A DNA stretch of 6,550 bases from assembly GCA_964607705.1 (NCBI GenBank), contig CAZSLI010000038.1:1-6550 (forward strand). The letters are read 5' to 3'. Under the pieces are notes generated by a model. That model saw only the letters and a program-made list of their open reading frames with translations. It was not told where the DNA came from and did not search any database. Of the stretch, positions 1 through 5,937 are shown one piece after another. This DNA comes from CAZSLI01 sp964607705 (GTDB taxonomy: Bacteria; Actinomycetota; Coriobacteriia; Anaerosomatales; PHET01). Within the stretch, counting starts at the first letter, position 1, and each line of letters opens with the position of its first letter. Both the position numbers and the translations under genes were made by a program.

Positions 1-8
1 CCTGCTCC

Positions 9-17
9 TGCTATGAT
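9..17 (+). promoter_or_regulatory. Extended -10 promoter ahead of the rml operon
   Basis: The bases TGCTATGAT form an extended -10 element: TG, one base, then TATGAT, which differs from the TATAAT consensus at one position. Transcription would begin near position 24, giving a leader of about 28 bases before the rmlA ATG. The -35 region would lie before the start of the window and cannot be read, but extended -10 promoters often tolerate a poor -35. This is a motif match in GC-rich DNA, where AT-rich hexamers are rare by chance. No transcript start is known. Confidence 0.45.
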
Positions 18-24
18 TGCGAGC

Positions 25-46
25 GCCATTCAACCGGTTGAAAGGC
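25..46 (+). promoter_or_regulatory. Inverted repeat / hairpin overlapping the rmlA ribosome binding site
   Basis: The core at 29-42 is a perfect 14-base palindrome (TTCAACCGGTTGAA). With one A-A mismatch it extends to 25-46 (GCC at 25-27 pairs with GGC at 44-46). As RNA it would fold into a stem with a CCGG loop. The right arm contains GAAAGG at 40-45, the Shine-Dalgarno sequence of rmlA, six bases before the ATG at 52. It also sits just downstream of the predicted transcription start. It could be an operator for a dimeric repressor or an RNA hairpin that limits translation; sequence alone does not decide. Confidence 0.5.
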
Positions 47-51
47 CTTGA

Positions 52-912
52 ATGAAAGGCATCATCCTGGCCGGCGGAGCGGGGACGCGACTGCATCCCG
101 TGACGCTCGCGACCTCCAAGCAACTGCTCCCCATCTACGACAAGCCGATGGTCTACTATCCGCTGTCGATCCTCATGCTCGCGGGCATCCGCGACATACT
201 GGTCATCACGACGCCGGTGGAGCAGGCAGCGTTCCAGCGGCTCCTCGGCGACGGGTCGCAGTGGGGCGTGACGCTGTCGTACGCAGTGCAGCCCGCTCCT
301 GAGGGTCTCGCCCAAGCATTCCTGATCGCCGAGGACTTCCTCGAAGGCGGTCCCGCGTGTCTGGTCCTCGGCGACAACATCTTCTACGGGACCGGACTCG
401 TGAGTATGCTGCAGGGCGCCCGCGAGGAAGCGATGCGCGGCAAGGCGGTCGTCTTCGGCTACAAGGTGCGCGATCCGCAGCGCTACGGAGTCGTGGAGTT
501 CGACTCGGCGGGACGCGCGCTCTCGATCGAGGAGAAGCCGGCTGAGCCGCGTTCGCAGTTCGCGGTCACGGGCCTGTACTTCTACGACGAGCGCGTCTGC
601 GAGTTGGCGAGGCAGGTCACGCCTAGCGCACGTGGCGAGCTCGAGATCACCGCGCTCAACAACCTGTATCTCGACGCCGGCAGCCTGAGCGTGCGCATCA
701 TGGGGCGCGGCATGGCGTGGCTCGACACCGGCACCCCCGACTCGCTCATGGAGGCGTCGGCCTTCGTGCAGACTATCGAGAAGCGTCAGGGGCAGAAGAT
801 CGCATGCCTCGAAGAGGTCGCGTGGCGGATGGGCTATATCGATAAGGCAGCGATGCGCGCGTGCGCCGAGGGTACGTCGTCGGAGTACTACCGCTACATC
901 ATGGAGCTGTAG
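52..912 (+). CDS. rmlA: Glucose-1-phosphate thymidylyltransferase (RmlA)
   Basis: RmlA joins dTTP and alpha-D-glucose-1-phosphate to give dTDP-glucose and pyrophosphate, the first step of cytoplasmic dTDP-L-rhamnose synthesis. The 286-residue product has the usual family length and a textbook nucleotidyltransferase start: GGAGTRLHPVT at residues 8-18, followed by SKQLLPIYDKPM with its conserved lysines. LGDNIFYG at 107-113 carries the metal-binding Asp108. EEKP is at 160-163, and GRGMAWLDTGT at 218-228 carries the second metal-ligand candidate, Asp225. The ATG at 52 is chosen because GAAAGG lies six bases upstream and the protein then begins directly at the Rossmann strand (MKGIILAGG). It is the first gene of the operon, 9 bases before rmlC. 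Known family members are feedback-inhibited by dTDP-rhamnose. Nothing looks damaged. Confidence 0.97.
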   Translation: MKGIILAGGAGTRLHPVTLATSKQLLPIYDKPMVYYPLSILMLAGIRDILVITTPVEQAAFQRLLGDGSQWGVTLSYAVQPAPEGLAQAFLIAEDFLEGGPACLVLGDNIFYGTGLVSMLQGAREEAMRGKAVVFGYKVRDPQRYGVVEFDSAGRALSIEEKPAEPRSQFAVTGLYFYDERVCELARQVTPSARGELEITALNNLYLDAGSLSVRIMGRGMAWLDTGTPDSLMEASAFVQTIEKRQGQKIACLEEVAWRMGYIDKAAMRACAEGTSSEYYRYIMEL

Positions 913-921
913 GGAGTCCTC

Positions 922-1377
922 ATGATCGAAGGCGTCAAGGTCAAAGACCTCACCGTGCATGCCGATGAGCGCGGGCTGCTCATGGAGATGTGGCGCAGCG
1001 ACGACCCGGACTTTCAGCGCTTCGGCCAGGTCTACGTGACCATGGTCTACCCCGGCGTCGTGAAGGCCTGGCACTACCACAAGAAGCAGACCGACCACTT
1101 CATCTGCGTTGCCGGTATGGCCAAGGTCGTTCTGCACGACACGCGCGAGGGTTCGCCCACCAAGGGTGAGACCAATGAGTTCGTCATCGGCTGGCAGCGC
1201 CAGCGGCTCATCGTCATCCCGCCGGACGTCTACCACGGCTTCATGGCCGTTGGCACCGAGCCGGCCTACATCATCAACGTCCCCACCGAGACCTATAACG
1301 CCGAGGACCCCGACGAGTACCGTCTCCCCTTCGACGACGCCTCCATCGGCTACGACTGGAGCGTGAAGAACGGATGA
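922..1377 (+). CDS. rmlC: Short dTDP-4-dehydrorhamnose 3,5-epimerase family protein (RmlC-like cupin)
   Basis: This is a cupin of the RmlC family, expected to epimerise C3 and C5 of dTDP-4-keto-6-deoxyglucose, the third step of the pathway. At 151 residues it is shorter than classical RmlC (about 180). Visible family marks are DERG at 15-18, KAWHYH at 48-53 with His51 in the place of the catalytic histidine, GSPTKGE at 77-83, IPPDVYHGF at 99-107, and ETYN with Tyr125 as the likely catalytic tyrosine. The C-terminus is cut short after YDWSVKNG. From memory, a group of short bacterial homologues ends in a similar way. The start ATG follows AGGGAG at 911-916 with a 5-base gap. The stop overlaps the rmlB start as ATGA. 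Position between rmlA and rmlB supports the role. An epimerase or isomerase acting on another dTDP-sugar is the main alternative. Confidence 0.88.
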   Translation: MIEGVKVKDLTVHADERGLLMEMWRSDDPDFQRFGQVYVTMVYPGVVKAWHYHKKQTDHFICVAGMAKVVLHDTREGSPTKGETNEFVIGWQRQRLIVIPPDVYHGFMAVGTEPAYIINVPTETYNAEDPDEYRLPFDDASIGYDWSVKNG

Positions 1378-2396
1378 GAGTCCTCGTCTGCGGCGGCGCG
1401 GGCTTCATAGGCTCGGCGTTCGTGAGGCGGATGCTCGGCAAGCACCCGGACTGGGAGATCGTCGTCTACGACAAGCTCACCTACGCCGGTAACCTCGAGA
1501 ACCTCGCGCCCATCGCCGAGGACCCGCGCTACTCCTTCGTGCAGGGCTGCATCTGCGACACGGCGGCCGTCGGCAAGGCGCTCGATGCCGCCGGTGACGT
1601 GGACACGATCGTCAACTTCGCGGCCGAGACGCACGTCGACCGCTCGATCGACGACCCCGAATCGTTCCTGCGCACGGATATCTTCGGCGCGCATACACTG
1701 CTCGAGGCGGTGCGCGAGCGCGGCATCGGCAAGCTCGTGCAGGTCTCGACCGACGAGGTGTACGGCTCGATCGCGAGCGGCAGCTTCTGCGAGGGCGACT
1801 GCCTGAGCCCGTCGAGCCCGTACTCGGCGAGCAAGGCCGGCGGCGACCTGCAGGTGCTCGCGTATCACACGACGTTCGGCACGCCGGCGCTCATCACGCG
1901 CGGCTCGAACACCTACGGACCCTATCAGTATCCCGAGAAGCTCATCCCGCTGTTCGTCACCAACGCGCTTGAGGGCGAGAAGCTGCCGCTCTACGGCGAC
2001 GGCCTCAACGTGCGCGACTGGCTGCACGTCGACGACCATGCCGACGGCATCGAGGCCGCCCTGCTGCACGGCAAGCCGGGTGAGGTCTACAACATCGGCG
2101 GCGGCAACGAGCGCACGAACCGGGAGATCACCGAGATCATCCTCGGCGAGCTGGGGCTTGAGTGGGACGACGCGGTGCAGCGGGTCACCGACCGCCCCGG
2201 CCACGACCGCCGCTACTCGATCACGTGCGACAAGGCTCGCGGGGAGCTGGGTTGGAAGCCGGAGGTCGAGTTCGAGGCCGGTCTGCGTGAGACGATCGCG
2301 TGGTACCGCGACAACGAGGCGTGGTGGAGCAAGATCAAGCACCATACGGGCGAGTTCGCCGACTGGCGCAAGCGCTGGTACGAGGGGCGCGGGTAG
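1374..2396 (+). CDS. rmlB: dTDP-glucose 4,6-dehydratase (RmlB)
   Basis: RmlB converts dTDP-D-glucose to dTDP-4-keto-6-deoxy-D-glucose using bound NAD+, the second step of the pathway. The protein has 340 residues, normal for this extended short-chain dehydrogenase. It opens with the NAD-binding glycine motif GGAGFIGS (7-14). AAETHVDRSIDDP at 83-95 is a dehydratase signature. STDEVYG at 125-131 supplies the Thr-Asp-Glu catalytic group. Tyr150 and Lys154 form the YxxxK pair, and GSNTYGPYQYPEKLIP at 177-192 and LYGDGLNVRDWLHVDD at 206-221 are sugar-nucleotide binding segments typical of the family. The ATG overlaps the rmlC stop (ATGA), with only a weak ribosome binding site, so translation is probably coupled to rmlC. 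The stop lies 3 bases before rmlD. Confidence 0.97.
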   Translation: MRVLVCGGAGFIGSAFVRRMLGKHPDWEIVVYDKLTYAGNLENLAPIAEDPRYSFVQGCICDTAAVGKALDAAGDVDTIVNFAAETHVDRSIDDPESFLRTDIFGAHTLLEAVRERGIGKLVQVSTDEVYGSIASGSFCEGDCLSPSSPYSASKAGGDLQVLAYHTTFGTPALITRGSNTYGPYQYPEKLIPLFVTNALEGEKLPLYGDGLNVRDWLHVDDHADGIEAALLHGKPGEVYNIGGGNERTNREITEIILGELGLEWDDAVQRVTDRPGHDRRYSITCDKARGELGWKPEVEFEAGLRETIAWYRDNEAWWSKIKHHTGEFADWRKRWYEGRG

Positions 2397-2399
2397 CGC

Positions 2400-3281
2400 G
2401 TGCCGGCCGCCTACCTCATCGCCGGCGCGGGGGGCATGCTCGGCACGGCGCTGCAACGCGCTATCGCCGAGCGAGGCGAGCGCTGCTTCGCGCCGGCTGA
2501 GGACGAATTCGACATCACCGATATCGGCGCGGTCACGCGCACGATCTTCGCCTTCACGAGCACGTTGGCGCCGGAAGAGGCGCCGGTCCTCATCAACGCA
2601 GCCGCCTACACGAACGTCGAGCGTGCCGAGGACGAGCCCGAGCGCGCGTATGCCGTTAACGAGCACGGCGCGCGCATCCTCGCCACCATCGCCAAGGTCA
2701 CCGACCTGCGCCTAGTGCACGTCTCCACCGACTTCGTCTTCGACGGCCGCAAGGACGGCGCCTACGCCGAAGACGACCCGGTCGACCCGCTCTCCGTCTA
2801 CGGCGCCTCGAAGCTTGCGGGCGAGCGCGCGGTGACCTGGGAGAACGAGGACGCCCTCACGGTGCGGACGGCCTGGGTCTTCGGCGCGAACGGCGCCAAC
2901 TTCCCGGTCAAGATCCTCGCCGCCGCGCGCGAGCGGGGCGCCCTGTCGGTCGTGACCGACGAGACAGGCTCGCCTACCTACACCGTCGACCTCGCGCGCG
3001 GCATCCTCGGCTTGCTGGATGCGAACGCGCGCGGCCTCTACCACCTCGCCGGCGCCGGTTCCTGCTCTCGCTACGAGCTTGCCGAGGAGGTGCTGCGGCT
3101 CGCCGGCCTCGGTTCGGTGCCGCTGACCGCCGTGACCTCTGACGCATTCCCCGCCAAAGCCGCGCGTCCCGCGAACTCGGTGCTGGACTGCTCGAAGGCC
3201 GCCGAGCTCGGCGTTGTGATGCCCGAGTGGCGCAATGCGCTTGCCCGCTTCATGAGCGAGATCGGCGAGCTGGCCTCGTGA
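2400..3281 (+). CDS. rmlD: dTDP-4-dehydrorhamnose reductase (RmlD)
   Basis: RmlD reduces the C4 keto group of dTDP-4-keto-L-rhamnose with NAD(P)H, giving dTDP-L-rhamnose, the last step of the pathway. The 293-residue length matches the family. GAGGMLGTAL at 9-18 is the cofactor-binding loop, INAAAYTNVERAE at 65-77 and STDFVFDG at 109-116 are RmlD signatures, and Tyr134 and Lys138 form the YxxxK catalytic pair (YGASK). ARPANSVLDCSK at 255-266 is the conserved substrate-binding tail. The start is a GTG at 2400, placed 12 bases after GAGGGG (2382-2387). It begins right at the first beta strand, and no in-frame ATG would keep the glycine loop. The stop codon overlaps the likely GTG start of the next gene. 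Confidence 0.96.
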   Translation: MPAAYLIAGAGGMLGTALQRAIAERGERCFAPAEDEFDITDIGAVTRTIFAFTSTLAPEEAPVLINAAAYTNVERAEDEPERAYAVNEHGARILATIAKVTDLRLVHVSTDFVFDGRKDGAYAEDDPVDPLSVYGASKLAGERAVTWENEDALTVRTAWVFGANGANFPVKILAAARERGALSVVTDETGSPTYTVDLARGILGLLDANARGLYHLAGAGSCSRYELAEEVLRLAGLGSVPLTAVTSDAFPAKAARPANSVLDCSKAAELGVVMPEWRNALARFMSEIGELAS

Positions 3282-4099
3282 GCGAGCGCCCCGACGCGGA
3301 CGTCGTGATCGTCGCGCACAACGCGGGCGAGCTGCTGTTCGACGCCGTGCGCTCCGCGGCCGAGCAGGCGGGCGAGGAGCGCGTCTGGGTCATGGACGCC
3401 GAGAGCACGGACGGCAGCGTCGCGCCTGTTGGCGTCGCGTTCCCGTCGGCGCATGTGGTCGAGGTCGCAAACCGCGGGTTCTCGGCAAGCAACAACCGCG
3501 GCATCGAGGCGACCAGCGGCGAGTGGGTGCTGCTGCTCAACCCCGACGCCGTGCTCGAGCCGGGCGCACTGCAGACGCTCGTGTCGGCGGCGGAGGCGGA
3601 CGAGCGGATAGGCGTCGTGGCGCCGTTGGTGATGACGCCGGATGGCCGCGTGCAGGACGAGTCGTTCGGCCGCTTTCCCAGCTTTGCGACGCGAGCGGGC
3701 AAGGGGCTGGTGCGGATCGGCCAGCGACTCCGAGGCCGTGGCACCCCCGAGCCCGCCGTGCCTGCGCGCGCGACCGACGTCGACTGGGTCACCGGCGCGT
3801 GCATGTTGGTCCGACGTTCGGCGATCGACACCGTCGGCCCGATGGATGAGGGCTTCTTCCTGTACTACGAGGACATCGAGTGGTGCCACCGCATGCACGA
3901 TCGAGGGTTCCGGGTCATCCTCGAGCCTGCTGCCCACTGCGTACACCACCTGGGCCAGTCCGACGCGCCCAGCGACTTCGTGGCGCGAGCCTACCGCGAG
4001 TCGTTCTATCGGTACTGCGACCTCTATGGCCTCTGGGGGCTGAAGGCCAGCGCTCGTTTCGCGCTCGGGCTGCGCAGACTGGCCGGGGGGCGGGTCTAG
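3278..4099 (+). CDS. GT2 family glycosyltransferase, probable rhamnosyltransferase (WbbL type)
   Basis: This is a GT-A fold glycosyltransferase of family 2, 273 residues from the chosen start. VMDAESTDGS at 38-47 matches the nucleotide-binding strand. NRGFSASNNRGI at 65-76 and LLLNPDA at 86-92 (Asp90, the DxD-like metal site) are typical. DWVTGACMLVRR at 169-180 and MDEGFFLYYEDIEWCHRMH at 189-207 are the acceptor and base-catalysis segments seen in WbbL-type rhamnosyltransferases. Sitting directly after four rml genes, it probably uses dTDP-L-rhamnose to extend a lipid-linked or cell-wall glycan; that substrate is inferred. No membrane segment is evident. The GTG at 3278 overlaps the rmlD stop (GTGA). 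An in-frame GTG at 3227 would add 17 residues (MAQCACPLHE...) that look unlike the family and overlap rmlD, so it was not chosen. Confidence 0.9.
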   Translation: MSERPDADVVIVAHNAGELLFDAVRSAAEQAGEERVWVMDAESTDGSVAPVGVAFPSAHVVEVANRGFSASNNRGIEATSGEWVLLLNPDAVLEPGALQTLVSAAEADERIGVVAPLVMTPDGRVQDESFGRFPSFATRAGKGLVRIGQRLRGRGTPEPAVPARATDVDWVTGACMLVRRSAIDTVGPMDEGFFLYYEDIEWCHRMHDRGFRVILEPAAHCVHHLGQSDAPSDFVARAYRESFYRYCDLYGLWGLKASARFALGLRRLAGGRV

Positions 4100-5218
4100 A
4101 TGCGTATCCTTGCCGACGCGCGCATGGCCAGCTGGACGGGCGTGGGCCGCTACACGACCGGCTTCGTGAAGGCGCTCGCCGCCCGCGACGACGTCGAGCT
4201 GGTGCTCGCGCATGCCGCCGAGGAGCGGCCACCGGTGGCGGGCCCCCGCGTCACGCCCGTGCCGGTCGCCGGCAACCCCTTCACGCCCGGCGGCATGCTG
4301 GCCTTCGGGCGCGCGGTCGCCGCAAACCTCGCCGACATCGTCCACTGCCTGCACTTCCCGACGCCGCTCCCCGCCCGAGGCCCGATGGTCGCGACTCTGC
4401 ACGACGTCACGCCGCTGGTCATCCCGGCCGTGATGCCGAGCGCGTTCCGGCGCGCGGTCTACCGGCGGCTGAACGCGCGGGCGGTCCGCGTGTCCTCGGC
4501 GATCATCTGTCCGTCGCGCAACACCGTCGCCGATGTCGAGCGGCTGTTCCCTAGCGCACAGGGCAAGGTGCGGCTGATCTACGAGGCGGCCGATGACTTC
4601 GCGTCCGGACCGCTGGAGTCGCTGCCCGCCGAGCTGGCCGAGCGCGCATCGGGATGCTACCTCTTCTCGATGGGTTCCACTCGCGCGCACAAGGACCTGC
4701 CCACGCTACTGCACGCGTTCGCGACTGTCGCGCCCGAGCACCCGGACCTGCGCCTACTGCTCGCCGGGGCGGGGGAGGCCGGGTTCATCGGCGACGTGCT
4801 CGCTGACGCGCCGGCCGACGTCCGCGATCGCGTCTCGTTCACCGGCCGCATCTCCGACGGCCAGTTGCGGACGCTCTACACGCAGGCGGCGGTGTTCGCG
4901 TTCCCGTCACGCTATGAGGGTTTCGGCCTGCCGCCGCTCGAGGCGATGGCCTTGGGCGCCCCGGTGGTCGTCGCCGACGCGGCGTCGCTGCCCGAGGTAG
5001 TGGGCGACGCGGCTCTCGTGGTCCCGCCCGGCGACATCGCGGGATTTGCCGCAGCGATCTCGAGCGCACTCGACGATCCCGCCACGCGCGAGCGACTCAT
5101 CGCTGCAGGTCGCGCCCGCGCCGCCGAGTTTTCCTGGACCCGGGTCGCCGAGGAGACGGTCGCTCTCTACCGCGACGTGCTGAGCGGCGCCTCTATCGAC
5201 GGCGGGCATCACGGATGA
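4100..5218 (+). CDS. GT4 family glycosyltransferase
   Basis: This is a complete GT-B glycosyltransferase of family 4, 372 residues. The N-terminal acceptor domain begins MRILADARMA and has the glycine loop GVGRYTTGF at 14-22. HDVTPL at 101-106 and CPSRNT at 137-142 are usual family segments. The C-terminal nucleotide-sugar domain begins with LFSMGSTRAHKDL at 188-200, with Arg195 and Lys198 in the phosphate-binding positions. EGFGLPPLE at 273-281 is the EX7E retaining motif, and GAPVVVADAASLPEVVG at 286-302 follows it. The ATG directly follows the TAG of the GT2 gene, with a G-run (4085-4094) as a possible ribosome binding site. Similar enzymes transfer mannose, rhamnose or glucose during surface polysaccharide assembly; the actual donor and acceptor cannot be told from the sequence. 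Its stop overlaps the next start (ATGA). Confidence 0.93.
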   Translation: MRILADARMASWTGVGRYTTGFVKALAARDDVELVLAHAAEERPPVAGPRVTPVPVAGNPFTPGGMLAFGRAVAANLADIVHCLHFPTPLPARGPMVATLHDVTPLVIPAVMPSAFRRAVYRRLNARAVRVSSAIICPSRNTVADVERLFPSAQGKVRLIYEAADDFASGPLESLPAELAERASGCYLFSMGSTRAHKDLPTLLHAFATVAPEHPDLRLLLAGAGEAGFIGDVLADAPADVRDRVSFTGRISDGQLRTLYTQAAVFAFPSRYEGFGLPPLEAMALGAPVVVADAASLPEVVGDAALVVPPGDIAGFAAAISSALDDPATRERLIAAGRARAAEFSWTRVAEETVALYRDVLSGASIDGGHHG

Positions 5219-5823
5219 GGCGCTGGGAGGACTCGACCTTCGTCTTCATCTCGACGAATGCCGCGCACCAGGCCGATGGCGTCGAGGAGCGCTGGCTCGA
5301 GGTCATGCGAGAGCTCGTGCGCTTGGGGGCCCGCGTACGGTTCATGTGCCTCATGGGCTGCGCGCTGGGGGAGGCCGCTCGCGAGTCGGGGATCGAGGTC
5401 GACCCTTACATTCTCGACCGCTGGAACGTCATCCGATCGCGCTCGCGCCTCCGCAAGTACCTGAAGCGCTACCTCCCCGTCTGCGCCCACTCCACCGGTC
5501 TCGAGGCCGACGTACTGCTCCGATGGGCCGCACGCAAGGTGCCCACTGTCAACGTCGCCCACACCCTCGCCGACGGGTACCAGGCCACTCGGCGGCGGCG
5601 CCCCATCGAGGCGCTCATGCGCCGGTTCGACGAGCTGGGCATGCGGGGCGCTGAGGCGGTCTTCGTGCCCACCGAGGCGCTCGCAGAGCACGTTCGCAGT
5701 GGGGGCGTCGCAGCGGAGCGAGTGATCGTCGATCCGCTTTCCCCGGAGCAACATGAACGCTCGGTGCGTCGGCACCTCGACGTCTACCGCGGTCTGATGG
5801 CCGAACGAGGTTCCGGCTCGTAG
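5215..5823 (+). CDS. GT4-like protein with the N-terminal domain only (possible internally deleted glycosyltransferase)
   Basis: The 202-residue product resembles the N-terminal, acceptor-binding half of GT4 enzymes. DGVEERWLEVMRELVRLGA at 21-39 mirrors the usual glycine loop and first helix, VRFMCLM follows as the second strand, and VPTVNVAHTL at 109-118 and AEAVFVPTEALAEHV at 146-160 match the end of that domain. Where a normal enzyme continues into the nucleotide-sugar domain, after ERVIV at 169-173, this one goes straight to SPEQHERSVRRHLDVYRGLM. That stretch resembles the final C-terminal helix of GT4 proteins. The EX7E motif and the phosphate-binding Arg/Lys are absent, so it is unlikely to be an active transferase alone. 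It may be a decayed gene, a partner subunit of another transferase, or a single-domain form. Start ATG overlaps the previous stop (ATGA), with GGCGGG eight bases upstream. Codon use matches its neighbours. Confidence 0.75.
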   Translation: MRRWEDSTFVFISTNAAHQADGVEERWLEVMRELVRLGARVRFMCLMGCALGEAARESGIEVDPYILDRWNVIRSRSRLRKYLKRYLPVCAHSTGLEADVLLRWAARKVPTVNVAHTLADGYQATRRRRPIEALMRRFDELGMRGAEAVFVPTEALAEHVRSGGVAAERVIVDPLSPEQHERSVRRHLDVYRGLMAERGSGS

Positions 5824-5841
5824 GCCCTTGGGGCCTGCGAG
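5817..5841 (+). terminator. GC-rich hairpin at the end of the glycan operon (candidate terminator without U-run)
   Basis: CTCGTAGGCCC at 5817-5827 pairs with GGGCCTGCGAG at 5831-5841 across a three-base TTG loop. The 11-bp stem has one G-U wobble and no mismatch. It contains the TAG stop codon of the preceding gene. No T-run follows (the next bases are GTCCCG), so it is not a classical intrinsic terminator. In high-GC bacteria such hairpins may still terminate or protect the 3' end of the message. Its position at the operon boundary, before a new promoter, supports that role. Confidence 0.55.
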
Positions 5842-5860
5842 GTCCCGCCGCCAAGTGTGG

Positions 5861-5874
5861 ATTCCGCGTGGAAT
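5861..5874. repeat. Small inverted repeat upstream of the lipoprotein promoter
   Basis: ATTCC at 5861-5865 and GGAAT at 5870-5874 form a perfect 5-bp inverted repeat around GCGT. Its centre lies about 46 bases before the predicted transcription start, a place where activators often bind. The repeat is short enough to be chance, and no regulator family is recognised. Confidence 0.2.
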
Positions 5875-5878
5875 GCGC

Positions 5879-5907
5879 GTGTCCGCTCTGGTGCGGTCGC
5901 TTATACT
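5879..5907 (+). promoter_or_regulatory. Predicted sigma-70 type promoter of the lipoprotein gene
   Basis: TATACT at 5902-5907 is a good -10 hexamer, standing out in GC-rich surroundings. At a 17-base spacing, GTGTCC at 5879-5884 matches the TTGACA consensus at three of six positions, so the -35 is weak. The predicted start near 5914 leaves a leader of about 24 bases containing the strong ribosome binding site GGGAGAGG at 5926-5933. The site lies in the only sizeable intergenic gap of the window. Confidence 0.5.
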
Positions 5908-5937
5908 CGGCACGTCGTCACCCGCGGGAGAGGTCGC

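Noticed and set aside
1..12. Direct repeat CCTGCT-CCTGCT at the window start
   Set aside because: Two 6-base units are too few to call a repeat element, and the sequence to the left is not visible.
42..49. Second palindrome AAGGCCTT next to the rmlA ribosome binding site
   Set aside because: An 8-base palindrome is common by chance. It has no loop for an RNA hairpin and competes with the longer 25-46 repeat.
1350..2666. Minus-strand open frame of 438 codons over rmlB and the start of rmlD
   Set aside because: Same cause: a shadow of rmlB, with Val/Arg/Ala/Asp-rich translation and no domain pattern.
1969..2715. Plus-strand frame of 248 codons overlapping rmlB and rmlD
   Set aside because: The translation is almost all Ser, Thr, Arg and Ala, a typical out-of-frame reading of GC-rich coding DNA. 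Both overlapped genes are intact.
3227..3277. Upstream GTG start for the GT2 gene
   Set aside because: It would add 17 residues rich in Cys and Arg that do not fit the family, and it would overlap rmlD by 55 bases. The GTG at 3278 gives the common 4-base overlap and a normal N-terminus.
3071..4690. Minus-strand open frame of 539 codons spanning rmlD, GT2 and GT4
   Set aside because: It lies antisense to three genes with clear family motifs. Its translation is Arg/Ala/His-rich low complexity without a recognisable domain. Long antisense frames are expected in GC-rich DNA with strong third-position bias.
5857..5937. Upstream GTG start for the lipoprotein gene
   Set aside because: It would put 27 residues before the signal peptide and include the predicted promoter. 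The ATG at 5938 has a strong ribosome binding site and gives a standard signal peptide.
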